A stretch of 64,000 nt of DNA from Neofusicoccum parvum (taxonomy: Eukaryota > Ascomycota > Dothideomycetes > Botryosphaeriales > Botryosphaeriaceae), in assembly GCA_020912385.1 (NCBI GenBank), contig CP087213.1:868001-932000 (forward strand), given 5' to 3'. Shown here in pieces: positions 46,295 to 57,593 of this stretch; position 1 is the first letter of the stretch, and every line of letters begins with the position of its first letter. Under the pieces are notes generated by a model that searched no databases, was not told the DNA's origin, and was given only the letters and a program-made list of their open reading frames with translations. The translations under genes were made by a program, and so were the position numbers.

Positions 46295-47983
46295 ATGGAT
46301 TTTGCTCAGGGCTCACAACTGCTCACCCCCTATAATATTCCCACTCTGCTGGGAGGGGCCGTAGTGACAGTAAGTGCTGGCTCCGCACCTGGTGGGGAGG
46401 GGGGATCCTGACTTACAGCCGTAGGCTATAGTGTATCAGCTTGGGCTGGCCATCTACAACATCTACTTCCACCCTCTTCGCAGCTACCCAGGACCCAGGC
46501 TGCATGCCGCCAGCCGGCTTCCGTATGTCCTCGACCTGTGGCGGGGGAACATCAACAACAGGATCGTGAAGGCGCACCAGCAGTACGGCGAGGTCATCCG
46601 CATCGCCCCCGACGAGCTGTCCTTCATCTCCGGCGACACGGCCTGGCAGGACATCTACGGCTTCCGCGGCGCCAAGAAAGCCGAGTTCGGCAAGGACCTG
46701 CACTGGTACGCGGCGCCTCCCAATGGCGTGCGGTCGCTCATCTCGTCGACGCGCGAGGATCACGCGCGCGTGCGCCGCGTCTTCTCGCACGCCTTCTCCG
46801 ACAAGGCGCTGAGGGAGCAGGAGCCGCTGATCCAGAGGTACATCGACTTGCTGATCCAGCGGCTGCACGAGAAGGTCAAGGCGGACGCCGACGTCGACAT
46901 GGTCCGGTACTACAACTTCACTACCTTCGACATCATCGGCGACCTGACGTTCGGCCAGTCCTTCGGCTGCCTGGAGAGCGACGACTACCACGCGCTTGTG
47001 AGGGGCGTCTTCGCGTCCGTGAGGGCCTTGACCACCAAGCTGGCGCTCCGCTACTACGCGCTCGTCGAGAAGGCGTACTACACCTGGAACGCCATCGTCC
47101 ACAAGGGCCGGCTGGCGGGCAACGTCATCTTCTTCAACTTCACGGCCGAGAAGGTCGACAAGCGGCTGGCGACGGAGACGCAGCGGGCCGACGTGGTCAC
47201 GGCGGTGCAGAACCAGCCGGAGAGCAAGGCGCTCTCGGAGCAGGAGCTCAAGTCGAACTCGGTCCTCTTCCTCATCGCCGGCAGCGAGACGACGGCCACC
47301 ATGCTGTCGGGCACGACGTACGCGCTGCTGAAGAACCCGGCCGTCATGAAGAAGCTGTGCGACGAGATCCGCGGCGCGTTCGAGAGCCAGGAGGATATCA
47401 CGTTCGAGCGGGTCAACCACCTTCCGTACCTGATTGCGGTGCTCAACGAGGGCCTGCGCATGTACCCCCCGGTGCCGACGGGCTTCCCTCGCAGAGTCCC
47501 CGACGGCGGCGACACCGTCAGCGGGCACTACGTCCCCGGAAACGTAAGACTGACAGCCGAAGAGCGCTGACGGAAACAACACATGCTGACGCTTTCTCCG
47601 ACCAGACGGCGGTGTACGTGTCGCAGTACGCGGCCAACCACAGCGCGCAGAACTTCACCGAGCCCGAGCTGTTCGCTCCGGAGAGGTGGCTCGACGACGC
47701 GCGGTTCGCGAACGACAAGAAGGCGGTCCTCATGCCCTTCTCGAACGGGCCGAGGAACTGCCTCGGGAAGAAGTAAGTGTGCACAGGTGCTCGTGGCCCT
47801 CGGGCGGTTGCTGACACCTCCTCCAGCCTTGCCTATGCCGAGATGCGTGCCATCCTGGCGAAGGTGCTCTTCCAATTCGACCTCGAGCTGGTTGACAAGA
47901 AGACGGACTGGTTCGACCAGAGGGTCTTCACGCTGTGGGAGAAGAGCCCGCTCATGGCCAGGCTCACCGAGGTTCGCAGGTGA
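46295..47983 (+). CDS. Cytochrome P450 monooxygenase (first of two)
   Basis: A microsomal heme monooxygenase of fungal secondary or xenobiotic metabolism. Exons are 46295-46369, 46425-47543, 47606-47772 and 47827-47983, giving 505 aa. The N-terminus (LLGGAVVTAIVYQLGLAIYN) is a membrane anchor followed by YPGPRLHAASRLP. The I-helix has AGSETTATM, the K-helix EGLRMYPP, then FPRRVPDGG and the PERW motif. The heme loop FSNGPRNCLGKN places the axial Cys at residue 450. The short first exon ends right after the anchor starts, as in many fungal P450 genes. All three branch sites are CTGAC. The substrate is unknown; no biosynthetic backbone gene lies next to it. Confidence 0.94.
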
Positions 47984-48578
47984 AGGGATTGATTGGATGC
48001 CCGGGAATGGGACGGTGTGTGTGGCGGAGTTGGGTGGCAATCACTTCTCATACAATTCTCTTATCGGCTGGTGCTGCGTGCATGTTGACATGATCTGTGA
48101 GTGAAGTGAAGTCGTCTGTTTCCGGTGTCAGAGCCGCGCTCCCCACGCATCGCGAGGGCAGCCACGGCCAAGCAGGCAGAGAGAGAGAGCGGGAGCTGCG
48201 CGCGGACCCGGCGCGGCGGGCCAGCCAGGCGGATCGGCGCTGGAACCTGGCCGGCGGTTTGGGGCGGACAGCGGACGGGGGAGCGCGGGAGAGGAGACGG
48301 CGGCGACTGGCGAGGGCGAGGCCAATTCGGCGAGGTTCAGCCGGCGTCGACATGTTGAGGCCATCTGGCACACTGCCGATTCGCACCCACAGCTCTCCCG
48401 CAGGCTCACTAATCCGCTGCCCGGCGCGCTGCCTCTTCCCCAGTGCTGCACCGCGCCATTGCACCGCCTCCCGGACTCATGTAGTGGCTGCTCCCCCCGG
48501 CGCCGCAACATCATCTTCTTTCGTTTCCTGGCTCTAGCCTGCTACGCGACCCCGAGTGCTCGACCACGCCCCGACACC
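47984..48578. promoter_or_regulatory. Intergenic region and promoter of the ER J-protein gene
   Basis: A 595-bp GC-rich interval with no gene recognised. I looked for an unfolded-protein-response-type palindrome and did not find a convincing one. Confidence 0.4.
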
Positions 48579-49965
48579 ATGCTGTTCTTCAGCACCCTCC
48601 TGCTGCTCTGCGCACTGCCGCTGCTCGTGCTGTGCGTCGAGGACTACTACAAGGTGCGTCCGAGCTGCCGTCCCTGCCATTGCCCGAGCCTCTAGCCCGA
48701 CAGCTCCTCTGGAACATGGCCGCTGACAGCCGCCGTGCAGCTCCTGGGCCTGGAGAAGAGCGCCTCCGACCGCGAGATCAAGAAGGCATACCGCTCGCTC
48801 AGCAAGAAGTACCACCCGGACAAGAACCCGTACGTTTGGATCCCCTCCCCCCAACCGCCATGCACCCACAACGCGTAGCTGACCAGGCCGCCGCAGCGAC
48901 GACAAGGGCGCGCAGGAGAAGTTTGTGGCCGTGGCCGAGGCGTACGAGGCGCTGATCGACCCGGAGCTGCGCAAGATCTACGACCAGTACGGGCACGAGG
49001 GGGTGCAGAAGCACAAGCAGGGCGGCGGGCAGGGGCACCACCACGACCCGTTCGACCTGTTCTCGCGCTTCTTCGGCGGCAGCGGGCACTTCCGGCAGCA
49101 GGGCGAGCGGCGCGGGCCCAACACCGAGGTGCAGCTCAACCTGCCGCTGCGCGACTTCTACACGGGCGCCGAGAAGACGTTCAGCATCGAGAAGCAGGCC
49201 GTGTGCGACGCGTGCGAGGGCACCGGCTCCGAGGACGGCGAGGTCGACGTGTGCCCCGTGTGCCAGGGCCGCGGCATGACCATCAAGAAGCACATGCTGG
49301 CCCCGGGCATCTTCCAGCAGGTGCAGGGCCCGTGCGACGCCTGCGGCGGCAAGGGCAAGACGGTGCGCCACAAGTGCAAGGTGTGCGGCGGCGCGCGCGT
49401 GGTCAAGGAGACGGAGACGCACACGCTGCACGTCGAGCGCGGCATGCCGCGCGGCGTGCGCGTCTCGTTCGAGAACGAGGCCGACGAGTCGCCCGACTGG
49501 GTCGCCGGCGACCTGATCGTGCAGCTGCAGGAGCGCGAGCCGCAGCTGGCCGCCGACGGCTACGACGACGGCCTGTCGCGCGCCGACGGCCAGTTCTTCC
49601 GCCGCAAGGGCAAGGACCTGTTCTGGCGCGAGGTGCTGTCCCTGCGCGAGGCCTGGATGGGCGGCTGGTCGCGCAACCTCACCCACCTGGACGGCCACAC
49701 GGTGCGCCTCGCCCGCCCGCGCGGCCACGTCGTCCAGCCGCAGCACGTCGAGGTCGTCGCCGGCGAGGGCATGCCCATCTGGAACCCGGACGCCGACGAG
49801 CTGGCCTTCGGCGACCTGCTCGTCGAGTACGTCGTCGTGCTGCCCGACCAGATGGACAAGGCCATGGAGAAGGACTTCTTCGAGCTGTGGGACAAGTGGC
49901 GCGCCAAGCACGGCGTCGACCTGCTCAAGGACAGCGGGAGGCCCGCCCCGCACGACGAGTTATAG
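48579..49965 (+). CDS. scj1: ER-lumenal DnaJ (Hsp40) co-chaperone, Scj1-type, ending HDEL
   Basis: A type I J-protein of the ER lumen that stimulates BiP/Kar2 and helps fold or degrade glycoproteins. Exons are 48579-48653, 48741-48829 and 48897-49965, giving 410 aa. Residues 1-20 are a signal peptide ([20 protein letters not shown]). The J-domain follows ([23 protein letters not shown] in KKYHPDKNP). Next are a [12 protein letters not shown] linker and four zinc-binding repeats ([32 protein letters not shown]). The substrate-binding C-terminal domain ends in the retention signal HDEL. Introns sit after the signal peptide and inside the J-domain. It is convergent with the UGGT gene, which works in the same compartment and also ends HDEL. 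Confidence 0.95.
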
Positions 49966-50385
49966 ATTTCCCTGCTTGTTTTCGATATAGAATAAAGAGT
50001 GTGCTTCGGCCGGCGTAGTAATATACCCTTTGACTTGGTTAGCTCTGTTTCCTCGTCGAGTGAGTGAAAGTGAATCCATGTTCACCGGGAGTGAGTGGAG
50101 GTGGAAGGAGTGACCGAGCAGAGATGTGTCCAGCTGGTCACTTCGGTGCGGCGTGGGGAGCTGAAGCATCCTCCCGCACACCCCCTGTCCAGCGGCATGG
50201 CCTAAGCATGTGTCCTTATGTAGAGACTGCACCGAGAAGACTGAGAATGCACCAATGGCTCACATGGTAAGAATATCTATCGCTCTCAAACCGATCTAGC
50301 ACTAATTTTTACACCCCTCGTCTCTCGTCAAACAAACAGCAACAGCACATCTTTTCCATCCACCTGACCCAAAGCATCCACCTAC
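49966..50385. other. Convergent 3' regions of scj1 and the UGGT gene
   Basis: A 420-bp stretch with no gene. It contains the 3' untranslated regions of the two convergent ER genes. Confidence 0.5.
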
Positions 50386-53300
50386 TTACAGCTCATCATG
50401 ACCCTTCTTCTTCTCCCCCTCCACCTCCTCCGCCTGCTTCTTGACCTCCTCCAGCAACGCCTCGTCCTCCTTGTCCTCGACCACCGCCGCGACGCCCTCG
50501 CCGCCGGCCGCGCCCTCCTTGCCCTCCTCCCTCGCCTTCCGCGCCAACGCCGCGATCTCCTCGTCGTACACGGTCCACTCCGGCACCTGCCTGCGCGCGC
50601 GCTCCAGCTTCGGCTCCTTGGTCTGCGGGTTGTTGCAGAGGTCGATGGTGCGGGCGTTCTTGAGGCTCTCGTCGCTGCACCACGTCTCGCACCACAGCCA
50701 CTCCTGCGGCAGGCTGTGGATGGGCAGCACCGTCTGCATGTTGTTCGGCAGGTCCTGGTCGAGGTTGGACAGGCTGTTCGGGTCGGCCGACAGCTGCTGG
50801 TACTGCTGCCGCAGCCGGTCGCCCGCCGCCAGCCGCCTGAACGCCTGCAGGTCCACCACGTACAGCGCCGAGATGTGGTACGGCTTGCCCTTGAGGAACT
50901 TCTCCCAGTAGCCCTGCTTCCAGAACCGGAACCCCTCCATCTCCGTGCGCGAGTCGCACATGGGCGTGAAGCCGTAGGGCGCGCCTCCGAGGTCGTGCGT
51001 CACGAGATCGTGCATGTCGGTGCGGACTATCTGGTCGGCGTCGACGAAGATGACCTTGTCGAGGTCGAGCGGGAACAGCACGTCCAGGAACAGGATCTTG
51101 TAGCCCCAGATCTCGCGCTGCTTTTCCTTCTGGCCGCGCAGCCAGTGGGGCCACTTGTACGTCACCATCTCGTAGTCGAAGCCGTACGCCGCCGCGAGCG
51201 TGGGGAGGAAGGACTTGAACGATGGCGAGAGGAACTGCTCGATGAACCAGAACTTGACCGTGTGCTTCGTGTGCTTCATGACCGAGACCATCATGATGTT
51301 CAGCATGCGCTCGTACAGGTGTCCGCTGGCGACCGAGAAGATGTTGATGTCCGCGTGTCGTGAGGATCCTGCCGTTGCATTAGTAGACAGGCCAAAATAC
51401 GAGAGAACGGATGAGCTCTTTTGAAGGCTCCTTCGGAGAGTATTACCAGTCTTGACGCCCTTGAGGCCGACCTTGGACAGGATGCCATCAGCAAAAGCGG
51501 CTCCCTTGGCCGCAAGATCTTCGACCATCGAGGTCGGCGCTTCAAGCACGTCCTCGTCCTCCTTGCCAGACCTTCGGGACAGGCGTGGATACAGGGTCAC
51601 GCCCTTGAAGTCCATGAGGGCGATTTCCTTGGTGCGGTCGCCGCTTGACGGATTCCACCCACCCGTTCCTGCGCTGTCAATGCTGAAAATCTCCTGGCTG
51701 CGACCGGGCTGCAACTCGATGTTGAAGAATCCGGGGTTGGCCTTGAACTGGAAGTAGCCAAGGTTGGCCATGATGATGGTGTCGGCATAGCGAGGGTTCG
51801 TGGTGGTGCGGAGATCGAGCTGGGCACCTCGAGGGTACATGCCTGTGGTCATGTCGCGCGAGTGGCCTTCGATCAGGATGTACTCGAGTTCATAGGTCGC
51901 ATCGATCGACGACCGTCCCTTGAGCTGGCTCAGTTTGATGTTGTCCAGATCATGGATCGACTCCTTCGCCGCAACGACCCACTGGGGTGGGACGTCCAGC
52001 CCGAGGATCAAGAGGGCCTCGGACGGGATGCCGTTGAATTGGGCCTGCAGTGACCTGGAAGAGCCGCTCTCGTCGAACGAGGGCTTGGAGGCAAGGACGT
52101 AGCGATAGAAGCGCTTTACGGGAAGCTCGTCCAGTCTCTCCCTGGGGTTGAGGAACAGCTTCATGTGAACGCCGTTCAACTCCGACAGAACCTTGAGGAT
52201 CGAGATCCATCTCTGAGCAACCTCAGACGAAGGATCAACGGACGCGATGATCTGGATTGTAGCCGTCTCTCTGTCGCCTGTCTTGATGCAGGTGTGCGTG
52301 TCGTTCCAGAACTTGAAGACGTCGCGACGCATAGTGGGAGGAGCGTCGAAAATGCCTTCAGGGATGTCCGAGACCGTAGAGAGAGCCACGAGAGAGGTTA
52401 GCTGAGCGACTGCACCAGGAGACTTGACCTTGTCCTCAAGATGCAGATCCATGATGGCTCTGGCAGCCGGCTCGATGCGCTTCTTCCTCTCATAGGCCAG
52501 GAGAGTCTCGAAATCAGCCTCGGTGAAAGGTCTGCGTTTGCGAAGGGGGCCGATGGTTCTGCCGTTCAAGACAAGCGACTCGCGACCCAGGTCGCCTTTG
52601 AGCGCGAGAAGAAGCGGCTTCATGGACTCCCAGTATTCGGCGCAGGCATTGATCTCCTCTGCACTCGGTTCGAAGTCCTCTGGAATATCCTCCGTGCCAA
52701 CAACCTTGCCAGCATTCCTGAACAGGAGGTATGCCATCCTGTAAGAATCGGGCGTCACATCGCCCGTGTGGATGAATATGGTCTCGAGGTCGCCGTGCTC
52801 TCCGCTGAACTGGTAGGCATCCGCGAGGATGTCCGTGCCGGCTCTGGAGTCGAAATCGCCGAGAACAAAGAGTTGCGCCCACTGGAACCACTCCGAGTCC
52901 TCTGCGACCGCAAAACGTGGCAAGCTCTCGATGAGGTCGCCATGGTCGGCATAGATTTGAGCAAGGTTGACGTGCTTGATGTCCTTCTCGTCTTCGGGGA
53001 TGACGATCGGGTTGCGTCGTAGGGTCGAGTTGGCCAAGAAGACGTCGGGAAGCCAGTCGTCACCGTCTTGGTCGAACTTCTCCTCGAACACGCCTTTCTG
53101 GATGGTGTTGAGGTCTGCAGAAACCCTCATGCTCATGCTCGAAAGCCACTCGTCATTGCGAGGCATTGCAACACCGTTCACGAAGAAAGGAGGCTTGTTG
53201 CCGTCGGCGGCCAACCTGGAAAGCCATTTGCCCGTTCCGTCGACGCGCTTAGCGATACTGCTATCTTCGAAAACCTCTTCAAAGGTCTTCGCGACGCGAG

Positions 53301-55179
53301 TTCCACGAATCTTCCCGCTATCGGTCACCGTTTGGAAGGCAGTCTTGGAAGGCTCAGAGATCTCCTTCAACTTGAGGGACTACGGTTTGTGTCAGTAGAC
53401 ATTCAACAACAGCACGACAGGGCCGTTCCTTACCATTTCGAGGTATTGCATAACAGCACCCAAGCCGTAGTACTCGAGAAGATAGTAGACGACCTTGGCT
53501 TGTTGTTCCGCAACCATGTTCTTCGTGGACGGAACAACACCCCATCGGAGGGCCAGCTTCCGCTTGACCATGGTTTGCAGAGTCTCAATAAGCAGTGTGG
53601 CATCGAGAGCATTGGTAAGGTCCAATGGTATGACGACATTCTGGATGTCCCTCCTGACACTGGGCAGAGTGCCCGGATACGTCGGTTGGAGAAGCTTCGC
53701 AGGGTTAGCAAAACTACAACTTTTCTAGCACACAAAGACACTTACCGCACGGAGGCTCGTGGGCCACTCCGCATACCGCTTGTCCTTTTCAATGTCGTTG
53801 AGGAACATGATGACATTGCCTCCCTCGGTGGTGTCCCTCCAATCGTACCGCTGCGGCTCGTCGTTGTCTTTCGACTTCGCAATTGCATTGTTCGAAAGGA
53901 CGCTGATCGCCTCAGGCGGAGTGAAACCGAGCTTGCGCACGCCGTTGATGATCTGCCTCTCGCGGCGCAAGTGCTCAAGCAGAGCGAAAGCATCTACGTC
54001 GCGGGGCATAATCTGAACGCCGTTGATCCACAAGATGTTGTATCCCGGGGGAAGGATGGCCTCTCTGTTGCTCTTGTGCTCCTTCAAGAACTCCTCGGAG
54101 ACTTCGTGAGCAGCTATCGCAGATGAGTGCTTCGGGAAGTCCTGGGAGAGCTTAAGCAGCGTGTCCAGCGGATCCTCGGAGCCCATGACGAAGCTTCCGG
54201 CCTTCAGACCCAGGCCCTTGAGCTCAGACTCAGAGAGCGGCTTCAGATCTGTGACCTCCTCATCCTGCAGAACAGTCTGCGCACCGTCCGTTGCATGCTC
54301 CTTGGCAGCCTCTTCGGCCTGGCGGTCATCGATGACGATGTAGTCGGTCCTCTTGAGCGCCAATTCCACACCATATCCGTGGACAGCGAGAGGCTCGTGG
54401 CGAGAAGTCTTGGAAGGCTTGTGGCGCAGCTTGTAGGTAGACCTCCCCTCCACCGCGGTCTTGCTTATGGTCTTGTGAAACTTGCGGAAGCTGGGCGATG
54501 TGATGTCGGCGTATAGAACAGACGGCACCAGGCGTCGTTCTTGGGTCATTGGGCGATCGAAGGGCAGGTCGTCGCCCCTAGAAGCGATTGTCAGCTAGCT
54601 GCGGCAGCCTGCAGAGGCGCGATGCAACCTACCTCGCGTCCTTGACTGCGCCATGTTCCTTGGCCAGCTCTGGCGAGCAGTATTGCTTCTTGTTGAGCAG
54701 AACCCATGAATCGCACTCCTCGCTTTGTTCGGCCTCGAGTGAGGGCTCGACGGAGGTGTTGTAGAATTGGTAGTGTGCCTCGATGCGCGGTGCGGCGGCA
54801 TGGATTGAGAGGGCGAGCTGGAACGAGGACAGCGCATCGGGATCGGTGATGTGTCCGTCGTCCTGGAGGAGCTGCAGGAAGGATTCATACAGGTCCTGCT
54901 CGCTAGCCTTGCCGTCGAAGTAGCCGTCGGCTATCCGGTCGAGGAGAGGGAGGTAGGCGGTGGAGTTTTCATCGGCTGCCGTCTCGCTGGCTGGGGTTAG
55001 CTGTGCACACCAATGGGACGCCCGGGCAGATCTCACAGCAGCTCGACGAGGTATGGAGGCGAGCTGAAACGAGCTTTCAGAGCTACGTTGATGGGCGGGC
55101 TTGCGCAGACGGCCTGCGGGCCAAAAGCACCCAGGAGCAGGGCCGTCTGGCTGGTGAGCAGCCAATTGCGAACCCTCAT
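50386..55179 (-). CDS. gpt1: UDP-glucose:glycoprotein glucosyltransferase (UGGT), ending HDEL
   Basis: UGGT is the ER folding sensor that re-glucosylates N-glycans on misfolded glycoproteins so that calnexin rebinds them. Minus-strand exons are 55179-55037, 54986-54633, 54577-53746, 53694-53434, 53379-51447 and 51368-50386, giving 1501 aa. Residues 1-26 are a signal peptide. SSPPYLVELLETAADENSTA crosses the first splice junction. The large middle holds the thioredoxin-like and beta-sandwich folding-sensor domains. The GT24 catalytic domain starts near residue 1178 (HADINIFSVASGHLYERMLN), with the DAD metal motif near 1285 (VIFVDADQIV) and NLDQDLPNN after it. The end is KKGHDEL. The last intron (51369-51446, 78 nt) keeps the frame open if retained; its GTAATA donor and CTACTAAT branch site support splicing. 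Confidence 0.95.
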
Positions 55180-56189
55180 GGCGGCGGTCGAGCGGGCGCG
55201 TGCGGACGCGTCCTCGCCAGGTGTCTAGTGTGGTGGTGTGGTTGTAGAGTGCGGACCAGGCTGTGGGGCTGACGGCGCTCAAGCTCGGCGGCAGTGTGCG
55301 GCGACGCCGTGCATTTCGCGGAAAAGGCGGCGGGTTCTTCGAGGGTCTGGGTCTACAGCAGGGCGCCCTTCTTATAGCAGGCAATCAGGAGGCGTAGGTG
55401 GTAGCTGGTTCTTTGAGGGCCGGCCGGAGCTGTCTCGACCATGGCACCGCTGAAACCGACTCGGGTGTTGACAGCTATCATGATTCCCCAAGCTGGGTCC
55501 ATCCCGCCAAGCCCCGCATAGCTCCGACCCACCCCCCACCAGCCAATTGCGGCCGCCGTTTGCACTGTATTGCAGACTCTGTCATTTCATCTGGCTCCTG
55601 GTCGCTACCATCCCGCAAACCGCTGCCATTGAAGGCGTTTCTGCGGCTCTCATGGGCGCCGCTGAAACAGCTCGGGCCCGTGCCGTGGCAGTCTCAGACT
55701 CCGACCCCGCCGTACCAGGGGCAACCTCTAAAGATTCCCATCGGCGCACCGACTGCGCTCGCCCGTGACGTGAGCTCATCGTTCTTCTCCTGGGCGGGGG
55801 CACCAGTGGGGCAGACTCGCCGCATCTCTTCCATAGCAATTTAGTCTCACATCAATCAGGGCTATGCGCATTCGATTCGCAAAACATCGCAAGAGAAGAG
55901 CAAGCGCACATCGTCTGTTGAAGCATTGGCGCAGACGCGAAAGCGCAGCAACTACCCAAGAAACCCTATCTAGATGAACGCTTCAACTCCTTCTGCATAG
56001 GGAACGCTGCTATTCCAAGCTTTGCAGAAAAACGCCGCGCAATCCCCAGTAAAATAAACGCATGGCGAGGCCAGCGAAGACCAGTCTCCGTCTGTATGAA
56101 GAGTTTAGTAAGCTCTTTGATGCACATGGCTAGCCTTCGTGACGGCAGCTACCGCCATAGTCACAGAAGTTCATGAACTCTGATCCTTG
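55180..56189. other. Upstream region of the UGGT gene, no other gene seen
   Basis: Intergenic sequence containing the UGGT promoter. Open frames at 55353-55844 on both strands carry no motif. Confidence 0.45.
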
Positions 56190-56336
56190 CCATCCCAGCG
56201 ACCGGCGTATAGAAGCTTGTTTCTCCAGTATCGCACTGGCGGAGGTCAATATCGGCCTAAAGAGATCCCGGACAATCACTCTAGTCATCACACTTAATCC
56301 AAGTAACACTCCATCTGTCCAATGTCCTCCAGGCGC
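56190..56336 (+). pseudogene. Relic of the 313-aa gene at 15709
   Basis: The stretch aligns without gaps to 15990-16136 inside the unrecognised gene. Over its best 100 bp (56221-56320) about 72 percent of bases match by hand count. Shared runs include AATATCGG-CTAA, GATCCC-GACAATC and AATCCAAG-AA-ACTCC. The equivalent frame is still open (VNIGL, then LNPSNTPSV), but no start, splice sites or C-terminal part of the gene can be found around it. It is a duplicated fragment. Confidence 0.7.
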
Positions 56337-57301
56337 GCTTTAGAGGCATCATAGGCATGCCTGGTCGAGATTCCGCAAAGAAGCGTCATCGCAACTGGTG
56401 GAGGAGGCACCAAGGCGTCTGGAAACGCGAAGGTGGACTTTCCCGCGCACGAATGAAGCGGGCGTACTTCCAGTGCGGTCTAGGGATCACGGACGCGCAT
56501 CATCGACAAATTGTTGGCAAGTGCCGTCACCGCTACCGGGGTTCGACAATGGAGTAGGCAAGACTGATCAGCAGGGGCAGAGGAGGCAACTTCATGGCTG
56601 AATCAGACGTATTTGCTTCGAATGCACATCAGACGCTTCGCCGCCTTGCGCCATCGACAAGTTGCGGAGAAGCGTCGTTGCTGGTGGAGAAGGACACGTC
56701 GGGCACTACAGAATCATCTCAGACGCCAGCGCATTCTCGTGCTTCAACATACATTCATTCTTCAAATGACCTCGTGAAGCATTGCTCTGTGAAGATCTGG
56801 CGTGTGTGAGTAGCGTTGGCAGCGCTGACCAGTGATCTCGCCGCCCTGGCCCTGACATGACGGGCCGGATTGGAGCGCCCATCTACGCGTGGCAGCATGG
56901 CTCCAACGCAATTCTCCATGAGATACACTAGGCGTGAGCGGCTGTGCCAGCTCTGCGAGCTATGCGTGTCGGGTTCTTACCAAGAGCTCTCGCCCTCCTT
57001 GCACCGCGCTTCGAGCTCCGCCGACCATTCTCGCCACACCTCCCAAGATGAGCCATCGCCGCCAGCGGCTCTTCGTCACATGGCCGTGCCCTCCGCCAGA
57101 AGCGCGTCATGAGAGCGGAGTGATCGCTTCTGGTCGCCGTGACTGCCAAGAACGGGTGCCGCTGTCACCATGAGCCTCCACGCGTGGCGATCGGCGCAGT
57201 CCGCCGTCCATGTGCTCCCGTTTTCCATCACATCGCCCCTCTTCCGGCATAGCTCGCCGCCGATCTCCTCGACAACCGCTGCTGACTCCTCGTCTGTAGT
57301 A
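56337..57301. other. Intergenic region before U2-like copy 3
   Basis: No gene is recognised. Two loosely similar segments near 56370-56410 and 56645-56695 (sharing GAAGCGTC and TGGTGGAG) suggest an old local duplication. Confidence 0.4.
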
Positions 57302-57332
57302 GGTCTGTGCCCTCCTCCACAGGGTTTATAAA
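57302..57332 (+). promoter_or_regulatory. TATA box and upstream element of U2-like copy 3
   Basis: TATAAA at 57327-57332 is 47 nt before the inferred RNA start, the same spacing as copy 1. GGTCTGTG starts at 57302, 25 nt before TATA. Confidence 0.7.
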
Positions 57333-57373
57333 CCGCCCTCCCCTTCGCCCCCAGCTCCTCTTTTCTTCTTCAG

Positions 57374-57557
57374 CTCTCTCTCTTTGCCTTTTGGCTCAGA
57401 TCAAGTGCAGTAACTGTTCTTCTTAGTTTAATCTCTAGGACGTGCCTACGGGTACATCGGGATTAAACCAGTTTTTGGAATCAGATTGGGGGTCTATGAG
57501 CACCGCTTACACCTCCGATCACGGTGTCGCCAGTATTGCACTGTCTCTGGCTGACGC
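57374..57557 (+). ncRNA. U2: U2 spliceosomal snRNA-like gene, copy 3 (branch-site variant GCAGUA)
   Basis: It follows U2 through its length: 5' segment CTCTCTTTGCCTTTTGGC, U2/U6 segment GCTCAGATCA, and branch-site segment GTGCAGTA (canonical GTGTAGTA). Stem IIa has loop TTTAATCT. Stem IIb is closed by a C(TACG)G tetraloop, a very stable type. The alternative stem IIc is TTTAATCTC/GGGATTAAA. The Sm site is AGTTTTTGG. Stem III is GATTGGGGGT/ACCTCCGATC, longer than in copy 1 and fully paired through compensating changes. Stem-loop IV is the same as in copy 1. The ends are inferred. Copies 1 and 3 share the C at the second position of the recognition sequence; copy 2 has A there. Confidence 0.9.
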
Positions 57558-57574
57558 GACCTTTTTCGTTGATT

Positions 57575-57593
57575 GCTTCAGCATGCCTGAAGC
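57575..57593 (+). other. Conserved 3' hairpin downstream of U2-like copy 3
   Basis: A perfect 7-bp stem GCTTCAG/CTGAAGC with loop CATGC lies 20 nt past stem-loop IV, preceded by CTTTTTCGTTG. The loop CATGC resembles CATGA in copy 2. Confidence 0.65.

Noticed and set aside
46413..47582. A 389-codon open frame antisense to the first P450
   Set aside because: The sense strand encodes a complete P450 with heme, I-helix and K-helix motifs; the antisense product is Arg/Val/Leu-rich without a motif.
5646..57557. Reading the U2-like copies as products of repeat-induced point mutation
   Set aside because: That process makes C-to-T changes. The key recognition-base differences are T-to-C and T-to-A, and structural stems are preserved by compensation.
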